A DNA stretch of 64,000 nt, from contig NZ_LBMU02000046.1 of the NCBI RefSeq assembly GCF_001005085.2, forward strand, positions 1 to 64,000, read 5' to 3'. Origin of the DNA: Streptomyces humi. GTDB lineage: Bacteria; Actinomycetota; Actinomycetes; Streptomycetales; Streptomycetaceae. The notes under the pieces were generated by a model, which did not search any database, was not told the DNA's origin, and saw nothing but the letters and a program-made list of their open reading frames with translations. A program made the position numbers and the translations under genes. Shown here in pieces: positions 9,162-17,589 of the stretch (position 1 is the stretch's first letter; every line of letters begins with the position of its first letter).

Positions 9162-10388
9162 ATGCCCGACCACCGCAAACTCGGCCGTGAACTGGGCCTG
9201 TTCGACACCGACCCGCTGATCGGCGCGGGCCTGCCGTACTGGCTGCCGGACGGCGCGACCGTACGGCACACCCTGGAGGAGTACATCCGTACCGCCGAGC
9301 GCCGGGAGGGGTACCACCACGTGTACTCACCCGTCCTCGGCAAGCGCGAACTGTACGAGATCTCCGGGCACTGGGCGCACTACAGCGACGACATGTTCCC
9401 CCCGATGGAACTCGGCGGGGAAAACGTGGTCCTGCGCCCGAGCCTGTGCCCCCACCATGCGCTGATCTACCGCTCCCGCCGGCACAGTTACCGCGAGCTG
9501 CCGCTGCGCATCGCCGAACTCGGCGGCATGTACCGCTCCGAACTCTCGGGCGTGCTCGGCGGCCTGACCCGGGTGCGGGCCATCCAGCTGAACGACGCGC
9601 ACGTCTTCTGCACCCTGGAACAGGTCGCCGAGGAGGCGTGGGCCGCACTGGAGATGATCCGCCGGGCGTACGAGGCCCTCGGCATCACCCCGGCCCGCTA
9701 CCGGCTCTCCCTGCCGGGGCCCGGCGGCAAGTACGTCGACGCGCCCGAGATGTGGCAACGGTCCGCCGCCCTGCTGACCGACGTCCTCGACCGCTCCGGA
9801 CTGCCCTACGAGGCAGCCGGGGGTGAGGCCGCGTTCTACGGCCCCAAGATCGACGTCCAGGTCACCGACGGAGCCGGCCGGGAGTCCACCCTGTCCACCG
9901 TCCAGGTCGACTTCCACCAGCCCGAGCGGTTCGACCTGCACTACATCGGCGCGGACGGTGCCGGGCACCGCCCGGTCATGGTCCACCGCAGCATCATCGG
10001 CAGCGTGGAACGAGCCGTCGCCCACCTCCTCGAACAGCACGGCGGTGCCTTCCCGGCCTGGCTCGCCCCCACCCAGCTGGTCGTGCTCCCGGTCTCCGGC
10101 GCCGAACTGCCCGCCGCCGCGGCCCTCGCCCGTCGCTGCGCCCGTCTCGGACTGCGCGCCGAGATCGCGGACCCGGAACAGGGCAGCCTGGGCGCCCGGG
10201 TCCGAGCGAACCGCCTGGTCCCGTACCAGGCCGTCGTCGGCGCCGCGGAGGCCGCCGGCGACCAGGTCGCACTGCGCCTGCGCGACGGCCGTCGCCTCCC
10301 CGCGCAGCCAGCCGACGACGCGCTCGCCCGCATCACCGGCCTCGTGACCACCCACAGCCCCCACCTCTGGCCCGACGCCACCGCATGA
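9162..10388 (+). CDS. Truncated threonyl-tRNA synthetase paralogue (catalytic and anticodon domains only)
   Basis: The product has 408 residues against about 640-660 for normal ThrRS. The protein begins directly at DHRKLGRELGLFD, the class II catalytic core, so the TGS and N2 editing domains are absent. Key residues survive: zinc ligands Cys96 (LCPHH), His147 (NDAHVFC) and His275 (MVHRSIIGS), and motif 2 Arg125 (GGMYRSE). A C-terminal anticodon-binding domain spans about 302-405. GAGGAG lies 9 nt before the ATG. It should charge tRNA-Thr but cannot hydrolyse Ser-tRNA-Thr in cis. The leader peptide and hairpin upstream suggest induction when Thr charging falls, as a backup or drug-insensitive enzyme. 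Streptomyces normally encode a full ThrRS elsewhere; that is not visible here. Confidence 0.88.
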   Translation: MPDHRKLGRELGLFDTDPLIGAGLPYWLPDGATVRHTLEEYIRTAERREGYHHVYSPVLGKRELYEISGHWAHYSDDMFPPMELGGENVVLRPSLCPHHALIYRSRRHSYRELPLRIAELGGMYRSELSGVLGGLTRVRAIQLNDAHVFCTLEQVAEEAWAALEMIRRAYEALGITPARYRLSLPGPGGKYVDAPEMWQRSAALLTDVLDRSGLPYEAAGGEAAFYGPKIDVQVTDGAGRESTLSTVQVDFHQPERFDLHYIGADGAGHRPVMVHRSIIGSVERAVAHLLEQHGGAFPAWLAPTQLVVLPVSGAELPAAAALARRCARLGLRAEIADPEQGSLGARVRANRLVPYQAVVGAAEAAGDQVALRLRDGRRLPAQPADDALARITGLVTTHSPHLWPDATA

Positions 10389-10492
10389 CAGGTGTGCCCG
10401 ACCGTCACGAACAGGTGACTCCTGCCCCAAAGCGGCTCCAGTGCCCCAGTCGCCGACTACCGTCGTCGTTCCTACAGCAATCAGGGGGGACG

Positions 10493-10978
10493 ATGACCAA
10501 CCCGTACAACATGCCGCAACCCACCGGGTCCATACCCAAGTGGGCGCGCAAGAGAGTCGTACTGCCCGCTCTCGCCGTGGCGTTCGTCGTCGGCATCGCG
10601 GCGGGCGGCAGTGGCGACGACGGAAAGAGGGCGGTCGCCGACGACAAGCCGCGGCCCACCGCGACCGCCACCGTCACGGCGACGGCGACCGCCACGGAAA
10701 CCGCCGCACCCGAACCGGCGCCCACCGTCACCGAGACGAAGACGGTCAAGGTCAGGGTGACCGTCACCGCCGACTCGGCCGGGGGAGGGGCCGTCACCTC
10801 CGACGACGACAGCAGCGGCGGCAGTGGCAGTGGCAGTGGCAGTGGCAGCGGCGGTGGCAGCGCCTACTACGCCAACTGCACCGCCGCCCGCGCCGCCGGG
10901 GTCACCCCGCTCTACCGCGGCGATCCCGGATACGACTCGCACCTCGACCGGGACGGCGACGGCGTCGCCTGCGAATGA
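10493..10978 (+). CDS. Membrane-anchored excalibur calcium-binding protein
   Basis: The product has 161 residues from the ATG at 10493, chosen because GGGGGGA precedes it; the frame is open further upstream without an RBS. The N-terminus is short and cytoplasmic (NPYNMPQPTG), followed by one membrane helix at about 22-38 (VVLPALAVAFVVGIAAGG). A Thr/Ala-rich stalk with TATATAT repeats, a Gly-Ser linker and a C-terminal excalibur domain complete it (about 125-161, YYANCTAARAAG to DRDGDGVACE). Excalibur domains carry a DxDxDG calcium loop with two flanking Cys and occur on many actinobacterial surface proteins. The function is unknown. The Gly-Ser linker is a simple codon repeat (GGCAGT units near 10815-10850). 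Confidence 0.8.
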   Translation: MTNPYNMPQPTGSIPKWARKRVVLPALAVAFVVGIAAGGSGDDGKRAVADDKPRPTATATVTATATATETAAPEPAPTVTETKTVKVRVTVTADSAGGGAVTSDDDSSGGSGSGSGSGSGGGSAYYANCTAARAAGVTPLYRGDPGYDSHLDRDGDGVACE

Positions 10979-10996
10979 CCTGAACCGACCGCGACA

Positions 10997-11027
10997 GGCC
11001 CGCCCCGACGTCCGGTCGGGACGGGCC
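10997..11027 (+). terminator. Hairpin terminator after excalibur gene
   Basis: The 13-nt arms GGCCCGCCCCGAC (10997-11009) and GTCGGGACGGGCC (11015-11027) pair with one mismatch around a 5-nt loop, 18 nt after the stop codon. Confidence 0.7.
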
Positions 11028-11041
11028 CGTTGGCGTCATCG

Positions 11042-11070
11042 TTGACATGTCCCTGCCTTGTGGCTAGCTT
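11042..11070 (+). promoter_or_regulatory. Promoter of GH92 gene (TTGACA-N17-TAGCTT)
   Basis: A consensus -35 TTGACA (11042-11047) is followed after exactly 17 nt by TAGCTT (11065-11070), a TANNNT -10. Transcription would start near 11077, about 40 nt before the two operator palindromes and 108 nt before the start codon. Confidence 0.65.
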
Positions 11071-11116
11071 CCGAGGAGTTCCCCTCTTCACGGTTCCTCA
11101 CGGATCTCCACGGCTG

Positions 11117-11150
11117 GACAACGTTGTCACCAGCTGAAGACAACGTTGTC
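11117..11150 (+). promoter_or_regulatory. Double GACAACGTTGTC operator
   Basis: Two perfect 12-bp palindromes GACAACGTTGTC lie at 11117-11128 and 11139-11150, with centres 22 bp apart (two helical turns). ACAACGTTGT with a central CG is the classical shape of LacI/CcpA-family operators controlling glycosidase genes. They sit downstream of the predicted start site, so a bound repressor would act as a roadblock. No LacI-family gene is in the window, so the repressor is encoded elsewhere. Confidence 0.75.
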
Positions 11151-11184
11151 AGCCTCTCACTCCCGAGCAGGAGGAGAAATCCCT

Positions 11185-13980
11185 GTGATGACACGACTGT
11201 CGAGACCTCCCGGAACCATGGCGATCGGTCTCCTCGCCGCCGCTGCGCTGGCCGCCGCCGGACTGTGCACGCCGGCCTGGGCGGCCGGGAGGGCCGCGCT
11301 CGTCACCGCGCCGGCGACCCTGGTCAACCCGTTCGTCGGCACGTCGAACCAGGCCGACGACTTCCCGGGCGCCGACGTCCCGTTCGGCATGGTGCAGTGG
11401 AGCCCGGACACCCCGTCACGCCCCGACGGCGGGGGCTACGAGTACAACGACTCGTCGATCACCGGTTTCAGCCTGACCCACATCGCCGGCCCGGGTTGCG
11501 GCGCGGCCGGTGACATACCGGTGCTGCCCACGGTGGGGGCCGTGAACACCGGTGCGACGGACGCGTTCTCGCATGCCGGCGAGTCGGCGTCGGCCGGGTC
11601 GTACAAGGTCGTCCTGAACAACCAGGTGACCACGGAACTGACCACCACGACACGCAGCGGCATGGCGCGTTTCACCTTCCCCGCCACCAGCCAGGCGAAC
11701 CTGGTCTTCAAGCTGACCGGCAGTCAGAACGGCGCCACCTCGACGCAGTTCACCAAGGTGTCGAGCACCGAGGTGAGCGGGCAGGTGACCAGCGGCCACT
11801 TCTGCGGTGCCGGGAACACGTACACCGTCTACTTCGACATGGTCTTCGACCGGCCGTTCGCCTCGCAGGGCAGTTCGGCGGCGAAGACGTCCACCGCCGC
11901 CACCCCGGCGCCCGCCACGGCGTCGCAGAACGCCGCCGAGAGGCCGAACAAGCCGGTGCTGCACGGCACGAACCCCGGCGTACCCGGCCCGAAGTCCACC
12001 AGGTCCGCGAAGTCCGCCGCGGCCGGCGCCGCCCCGGCCGCCGCCGCCTCCAACGGCTACGTCACCTTCGACACCACGAGCAACCCGGTCGTACGGGCCA
12101 AGGTCGGGATCTCCTACGTGTCGGTCGCCAACGCGGTCGCCAACCGGACCGCGGAGAACACCGGCTGGGACTTCGACGCGACCCGCACCGCCGCACAGAA
12201 CGCCTGGAACAGCGCGCTCGGCAAGGTGCAGATCGCCGGCGGGACGGCCGCCCAGCAGCAGACCTTCTACACCGCGCTCTACCACTCCCTGCTGCACCCG
12301 AACGTGATCAGCGACAGCAACGGCCAGTACTACGGCTTCGACGGGAAGACCCACACCGTGGACGCCGGCCACGGCGCCGTGTACGCGAACTACTCCGGCT
12401 GGGACATCTACCGTTCGCAGGCACAACTCGAAGCCCTGGTCGCTCCCCAGGTCGCCTCCGACACCGCACAGTCGATGGTCGACGACTACACGCAGACCGG
12501 GATCTTCCCCAAGTGGTCGGAGAACAACGGCGAGTCGTACGTCATGGTCGGTGACCCGGCGGACGCCGTCCTCGCCGACTACTACGCCTTCGGCGCCCGG
12601 AACTTCGACGCCTCCACCGCCCTGGCCGACATGGTCCGGCAGGCGAGCACGGCCAACAACGACCGCCCCGGCCTCGCCTACCTGAACTCACCCGGATACC
12701 TGCCGCACGACGGCAGCTACGGCTGCTGCAACTTCTACGGCCCGGTGGCGACCACCCTGGAGTACGACACCGCCGACTTCGCGCTCTCCGCGATGGCCGG
12801 AGCGCTCGGCGACACCGCCGACCAGAAGACGTACGCCAACCGCGCACAGGACTGGCGCAACGTCCTCGACCCGGCCTCCGGTTTCGTGGAACCCCGTAAC
12901 GCGAGCGGCTCCTGGACCGGTGGGTTCGACCCCACCAGCGGCACCGACATGGTCGAGGCCGACTCGTGGATCTACACCGGCATGGTTCCCTTCGACATCG
13001 CCGGCCTGGCGCGGGCCAAGGGCGGCAACACCGCGATGAACCACTACCTGGACACCGTGCTGCGCAGCTACACCGGCGCCGGCGGCTACGCCTGGGTGGG
13101 CAACGAACCCAGCATCGAACTGCCGTGGGAGTACGACTACACCGGACAGCCCTACAAGACGCAGGGCACGGTCCGGGCGATCCAGGACCAGATCTGGTCG
13201 AACACCCCGGGCGGCCTGGCCGACGGCAACGACGACCTCGGCGCGATGAGTGCCTGGTACGTCTGGTCGGCGCTCGGCATGTTCCCCGAGACACCCGGCA
13301 CCTCCGATCTCGCCCTGGGCTCACCGCTGTTCACCCAGGCCGTCATCACCCTTCCCTCGGGCAGGACACTGACGGTCAACGGCAACGGCGCCGCCGACAA
13401 CGCGCCCTACGTGCAGTCCGCGGCGTGGAACGGCACGGCGTGGAACAACGCCTACGCTCCCACCACGGCGATCACGGCCGGCGGCACCCTGGACTTCACG
13501 CTGGGCACCGCCGCCAACACGTCGTGGGCGACGTCGGCCGCCGCGGCCCCGCCCTCGTACGCGGGGGACACCACAGCGCCGGCCCCGCCGCGGATCGGTA
13601 CGCTCGCCTCGGCGGTGGGCTCCGCCCTGTGCGCGGACGTCGCCTCCTCGGGCACCTCCGACGGCACCCACGTCCAGATCTGGGGCTGCGACGACACGTA
13701 CGCCCAGGACTGGATCGTCGCCGGTGACGGAACGGTCCGGTCCCTCGGCAAGTGCCTCGACGCCGACCACAGCGGAACCACCGACGGCACCCTGATCCAG
13801 CTGTGGACCTGCAACGGCACCGGAGCCCAGCAGTGGACCGCCGGAACCAACGGGTCCCTGGTCAACCCCGAGTCGAACCTGTGCCTGGACGACCCCGGCT
13901 CCTCGACCACGAACGGCACCCAGCTCCAGCTGTACACCTGCAACGGAACGGCGGCGCAGAACTGGAAGCTGCCGGGCTGA
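11185..13980 (+). CDS. Secreted GH92 alpha-mannosidase with C-terminal ricin-type lectin domain
   Basis: The product has 931 residues from GTG 11185; the ATG at 11188 is equally possible. GGAGGAG at about 11170-11176 supports this start. The signal peptide spans about 1-34 (LLAAAALAAAGLCTPAWAA). The GH92 region runs about 45-790, opening NPFVGTSNQADDFPGADVPFGMVQWSPDT, with the SYGCCNFYG, GNEPSIELPWEYDY and NDDLGAMSAWYVWSALG blocks typical of the family. A ricin B-type CBM13 trefoil fills about 804-931 with QxW repeats (QDW, QQW, QNW). GH92 enzymes are calcium-dependent exo-alpha-mannosidases acting on N-glycans or yeast mannan. An Ala/Pro/Ser-rich insert of about 60 residues (about 232-291) interrupts the N-terminal sandwich. 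It is probably repressed through the double operator upstream. Confidence 0.9.
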   Translation: MMTRLSRPPGTMAIGLLAAAALAAAGLCTPAWAAGRAALVTAPATLVNPFVGTSNQADDFPGADVPFGMVQWSPDTPSRPDGGGYEYNDSSITGFSLTHIAGPGCGAAGDIPVLPTVGAVNTGATDAFSHAGESASAGSYKVVLNNQVTTELTTTTRSGMARFTFPATSQANLVFKLTGSQNGATSTQFTKVSSTEVSGQVTSGHFCGAGNTYTVYFDMVFDRPFASQGSSAAKTSTAATPAPATASQNAAERPNKPVLHGTNPGVPGPKSTRSAKSAAAGAAPAAAASNGYVTFDTTSNPVVRAKVGISYVSVANAVANRTAENTGWDFDATRTAAQNAWNSALGKVQIAGGTAAQQQTFYTALYHSLLHPNVISDSNGQYYGFDGKTHTVDAGHGAVYANYSGWDIYRSQAQLEALVAPQVASDTAQSMVDDYTQTGIFPKWSENNGESYVMVGDPADAVLADYYAFGARNFDASTALADMVRQASTANNDRPGLAYLNSPGYLPHDGSYGCCNFYGPVATTLEYDTADFALSAMAGALGDTADQKTYANRAQDWRNVLDPASGFVEPRNASGSWTGGFDPTSGTDMVEADSWIYTGMVPFDIAGLARAKGGNTAMNHYLDTVLRSYTGAGGYAWVGNEPSIELPWEYDYTGQPYKTQGTVRAIQDQIWSNTPGGLADGNDDLGAMSAWYVWSALGMFPETPGTSDLALGSPLFTQAVITLPSGRTLTVNGNGAADNAPYVQSAAWNGTAWNNAYAPTTAITAGGTLDFTLGTAANTSWATSAAAAPPSYAGDTTAPAPPRIGTLASAVGSALCADVASSGTSDGTHVQIWGCDDTYAQDWIVAGDGTVRSLGKCLDADHSGTTDGTLIQLWTCNGTGAQQWTAGTNGSLVNPESNLCLDDPGSSTTNGTQLQLYTCNGTAAQNWKLPG

Positions 13981-13999
13981 GGCGTCCGCACGGCGCGTC

Positions 14000-14035
14000 C
14001 CCGGGTGTCCGGGCCCCGAGGCCCGGACACCTGGG
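14000..14035 (+). terminator. Strong hairpin terminator after GH92 gene
   Basis: The core arms GTGTCCGGGCC (14005-14015) and GGCCCGGACAC (14020-14030) pair perfectly around CCGA, and the stem extends to about 16 bp with one mismatch. It starts about 20 nt after the GH92 stop codon. Confidence 0.75.
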
Positions 14036-14207
14036 AACACCACGTAACCGAACCGGAACACCGGGCCTCTGTTTGTGTCCCAGAGTTCATCTCCGAAGTG
14101 CTGCACAGGCGTTGTCTACGCGCGTATCTTGGCCCGCGTCGTACGCCCGGGCGGGCCCGGTGCGCTCACGTACCCAGCCACGCCGTCCGCATGAAGGAGA
14201 CCCCTCC

Positions 14208-16679
14208 GTGTCGCACCTCTCATCCGAGGCCGCCGAGCCGCGTCCGCAGCGCTCCAGACGCAAGCGCGCCCTGCCCTACGGCATCGCCGGTGCCGTCGTA
14301 CTCGCCACGGCCGGTCTGAGCATCAACGCCATGGCCGCCTCGCACGAGGCCCTGATCGCCGAGGTCTACGGAGGCGGTGGCAACTCGGGCGCCACCTACA
14401 CCAACGACTTCGTCGAACTGGCCAACGCGGGCAGCGGCTCGGTCGACCTGAGCGGCTACAGCGTGCAGTACCTGCCGGGCGCGCCGACCTCCTCCTCCAA
14501 GTGGCAGTCCACCCCGCTCACCGGTTCGCTGGCCGGCGGCGGCCGCTACCTGGTCCAGGAGGCCGCGGGAACCGGCGGCACCAAGGCGCTGCCGACGCCC
14601 GACGCCACCGGCTCCATCAACATGTCGGGCACCAACGGCACCATCGCGCTGGTCACCGGCAGCGACCCGCTGACCTGCCTGACCGCCGCCGACTGCCAGG
14701 CCGACTCACGGGTCAAGGACCTGGTCGGCTTCGGCACCGCCGTCGTGCACGAGGGCAACGGCGCGGCGGCCGGCGCGAGCAACACGGCCTCCGTGTCGCG
14801 TGCGGCCTCCCTCGCCGACACCGACGACAACGCCGCGGACTTCACCGCGGGCGACCCGTCCCCGCAGAACACCGGGGACACCGGCGGCGGCACCACCCCG
14901 ACCGACCCGCCGAGTTCGCCGCCGCCCACCACCCCGCCGGCCACCCCGGCGAAGATCCACGACATCCAGGGCGACAGCCGCCTCTCGCCGCTCAACGGCA
15001 AGACCGTCTCCGGTGTCACCGGCATCGTCACCGGCGTCCGCGCGTACGGCTCCTCGCAGGGTTTCTGGGTCCAGGACCCGAACCCCGACGCGGACCCGCG
15101 CACCAGCGAGGGCATCTTCGTCTTCACGGGTTCGACCACGCCCACCGTCAAGACCGGCGACAGCGTCTCCCTCGACGCCACGGTCCAGGAGTACTACCCG
15201 GGCGGCCAGGACACCGGCATACAGTCGGTCACCGAGCTGACCAAGGCCACGGTGACCGTCGTGTCCGGCGGCAACGCCGTACCGGCCCCGGTCGTCCTCG
15301 ACGAGCGTTCGGTGCCGGAGCAGTTCGCCCCGCAGGCAGGCGGCGCGAGCATCGAGAACCTGCCGCTGCGTCCCGACGAGTACGCACTCGACACCTACGA
15401 GTCGCTGGAGGGCATGAACGTCCGCATCGGCGGCAGCCGGGTGGTCGGCGCGACGGACCCGTACTCGGAGATGTGGGTGACGGTCCGGCCGGACCAGAAC
15501 CCCACCAAGCGGGGCGGCACCCTGTACAAGGGCTACGACGAGCCCAACTCGGGCCGCCTCATGGTCCAGTCGCTGATCCCGACCGCCCAGCAGGCGTTCC
15601 CGGTGGCGAACGTGGGCGACACGCTGGCCGGCACCACCGAGGGACCGCTGGACTACAACCAGTTCGCCGGCACCTATGCGATCGAGGCCCGTGCCATCGG
15701 CACCGTCCGCACCGGCGACCTCAAGCCCGAGGTGACGGCGAAGCAGAGCACCTCGCAGGTGAGCGTCGCCACGTACAACGTGGAGAACCTGGCGCCCGGG
15801 AACGCGCAGTCGAAGTTCGACGCGCTCGCCAAGGGCCTGGTGACGAACCTCCGTTCGCCCGACATCGTGGCGCTGGAGGAGATCCAGGACAACAGCGGCG
15901 CCACCGACGACGGTACGGTGGCCGCCGACAAGACGCTGGGCAAGCTGGTCGACGCGATCGTGGCGGCCGGCGGCCCGCGCTACGAGTGGCGAGGGATCGA
16001 CCCCGTCAACGACAAGGACGGCGGCCAGCCGGGCGGCAACATCCGCCAGGTGTTCCTGTTCAACCCCGACCGGGTGCAGTTCACCGACCGTCCGGGCGGC
16101 GACTCCGCCACGGCCGTCGGCGTGACCGGCACGGGCGCCGACACGCACCTGACCGCGTCACCGGGCCGCATCGCGCCGACGGACGACGCGTGGACGTCCT
16201 CCCGCAAGCCCCTGGCCGGTGAGTTCACCTTCCGCGGCAAGACGCTCTTCGTCATCGCCGACCACTTCAACAGCAAGGGCGGCGACCAGGCGATCGACAG
16301 CCGCTTCCAGCCGCCCGCGCGCAGTTCCGAGGCGCAGCGCAACCGGCAGGCCCTGGTGGAGCGGGAGTTCGTCGAGTCGCTGGAGAAGGCGGACCCGAAG
16401 GCCGGCCTGGTCGTCCTCGGCGACCTGAACGACTACCAGTTCTCGCCCGCCGTCACCTCGCTCACGGCGAACGGCAGGATCCTCACCGACCTGGTGAACA
16501 CCCTGCCGGTCAAGGAGCGGTACTCGTACGTCTACGAGGGCAACTCGCAGGTCCTGGACCACATCCTGGTCAGCCCGGCCCTGAAGCACGGTGCCGACTA
16601 CGACGTGGTGCACATCAACAGCGAGTTCGCCGCGCAGACCAGCGACCACGACCCGCAGATCGTGCGCGTGAAGCCGTAA
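14208..16679 (+). CDS. Secreted lamin-tail ExeM/NucH-type endonuclease
   Basis: The product has 823 residues from GTG 14208, preceded by GAAGGAGA. The signal peptide covers about 1-45 (RRKRALPYGIAGAVVLATAGLSINAMA). A lamin-tail domain occupies about 45-155 (LIAEVYGGGGNSGATYTNDFVELANAG). A Pro/Thr linker follows, then an OB-like region from about 249. An endonuclease/exonuclease/phosphatase domain occupies about 520-823 with VATYNVENL, DIVALEEIQDN, IADHFNSKGG, VLGDLNDYQ and a final TSDHDP. These supply the metal-binding Asn, Glu and Asp residues and the catalytic His residues of the DNase I fold. The architecture matches extracellular nucleases that degrade DNA for phosphate and nutrients. It stands alone between two terminators. 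Confidence 0.9.
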   Translation: MSHLSSEAAEPRPQRSRRKRALPYGIAGAVVLATAGLSINAMAASHEALIAEVYGGGGNSGATYTNDFVELANAGSGSVDLSGYSVQYLPGAPTSSSKWQSTPLTGSLAGGGRYLVQEAAGTGGTKALPTPDATGSINMSGTNGTIALVTGSDPLTCLTAADCQADSRVKDLVGFGTAVVHEGNGAAAGASNTASVSRAASLADTDDNAADFTAGDPSPQNTGDTGGGTTPTDPPSSPPPTTPPATPAKIHDIQGDSRLSPLNGKTVSGVTGIVTGVRAYGSSQGFWVQDPNPDADPRTSEGIFVFTGSTTPTVKTGDSVSLDATVQEYYPGGQDTGIQSVTELTKATVTVVSGGNAVPAPVVLDERSVPEQFAPQAGGASIENLPLRPDEYALDTYESLEGMNVRIGGSRVVGATDPYSEMWVTVRPDQNPTKRGGTLYKGYDEPNSGRLMVQSLIPTAQQAFPVANVGDTLAGTTEGPLDYNQFAGTYAIEARAIGTVRTGDLKPEVTAKQSTSQVSVATYNVENLAPGNAQSKFDALAKGLVTNLRSPDIVALEEIQDNSGATDDGTVAADKTLGKLVDAIVAAGGPRYEWRGIDPVNDKDGGQPGGNIRQVFLFNPDRVQFTDRPGGDSATAVGVTGTGADTHLTASPGRIAPTDDAWTSSRKPLAGEFTFRGKTLFVIADHFNSKGGDQAIDSRFQPPARSSEAQRNRQALVEREFVESLEKADPKAGLVVLGDLNDYQFSPAVTSLTANGRILTDLVNTLPVKERYSYVYEGNSQVLDHILVSPALKHGADYDVVHINSEFAAQTSDHDPQIVRVKP

Positions 16680-16704
16680 CGACGCACCGGCCCGGCCGTG
16701 CGGA

Positions 16705-16733
16705 ACCCGGCCGCCCAGCAGGGGCGGCCGGGT
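16705..16733 (+). terminator. Hairpin terminator after nuclease gene
   Basis: ACCCGGCCGCCC (16705-16716) pairs perfectly with GGGCGGCCGGGT (16722-16733) around a 5-nt loop, 25 nt after the stop codon. Confidence 0.75.
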
Positions 16734-16890
16734 GGCGTGCTCCCCGGCGCCCGCCCGGTGACGCCGGTGCGCCCTTGCCCCGGGTCGTCGGGCGATGTAC
16801 GCCAGATGTGTGTTCGCCCCCCCGCCCGTCAGGGCGCCGGCCGGGTAGGGCAGCATCTGCTCAGCCGTCGCCTGACCTTGAGGGGCTGTC

Positions 16891-17556
16891 ATGCCGTCCA
16901 CCCGTCGTGCCGTTTCGATCGTGATGCTGTCGTGCCTGCTGGTCGCAGGCTGCAAGGGCGCTTCGCTCGGGGGCGCGGCCCCGTCCCCGGGCGGGAGCGG
17001 GTCCGCCGGAGCGTCGGGTGCGGTGGGCGGTACGGACCGGACGATCGCCGTGGGGGCCGGCCCGCAGAAGAAGTACGCGGTACAGCAGCAGCCGGCCGCC
17101 GGTTCGTGCCACTACCGGTACGAGAAGGGCGAGCCGTTGGAGGACCCGACGTGCACGCCGGGCGCGACCTCCCCGGCGGTCACCCAGTCGAACCTGGCGT
17201 CGACGATCTGCCGCAAGGGCGGCTACACCTCGGGGGTACGCCCCTCCGCCTACGTGACGGGCAAGGAGAAGAAGCTGAACGCGGCGTCCTACGGTTTCAC
17301 GGGGAGCATGCGGGACGCCGAGTACGACCACCTGATCAGCCTGCAACTCGGCGGCGACCCCAACGACTACCGCAACCTGTGGGTGGAGCCGGCCGACCCG
17401 GGCCACAGGAAGGGCTCCGGGGTGAACAACCGCAAGGACCCGGTGGAGACGAAGCTGCACACCGCGGTCTGCTCCGGCAAGGTCACCCTCGCCGCCGCAC
17501 AGCGCGCGATAGTCACCGACTGGACCACCGCCCTCAGCCGTCTCGGCCTCGGCTGA
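16891..17556 (+). CDS. Lipoprotein with HNH-nuclease-like C-terminal domain
   Basis: The product has 221 residues. The N-terminus is a lipoprotein signal, with LLVAGC placing the lipidated Cys at 21, followed by a Gly/Ser/Ala linker to about 48. The middle carries two cysteine pairs and the TPGATSPAVTQSNLASTIC element. The C-terminal part contains EYDHLISLQLGG, a DYRNLWVEP motif and NNRKDPVETKLHTAVCSG. The D-H-x6-GG-x-N arrangement resembles the HNH/beta-beta-alpha-metal fold of a family of small secreted proteins often annotated as HNH nucleases. Activity is not proven and the canonical second His is not obvious. It would be anchored on the outer face of the membrane, possibly in nucleic acid scavenging with the upstream nuclease. 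It is convergent with the methyltransferase gene. Confidence 0.65.
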   Translation: MPSTRRAVSIVMLSCLLVAGCKGASLGGAAPSPGGSGSAGASGAVGGTDRTIAVGAGPQKKYAVQQQPAAGSCHYRYEKGEPLEDPTCTPGATSPAVTQSNLASTICRKGGYTSGVRPSAYVTGKEKKLNAASYGFTGSMRDAEYDHLISLQLGGDPNDYRNLWVEPADPGHRKGSGVNNRKDPVETKLHTAVCSGKVTLAAAQRAIVTDWTTALSRLGLG

Positions 17557-17589
17557 GCGGAGGGAGACCGCGGCGCCCCGGCGGCGGTC

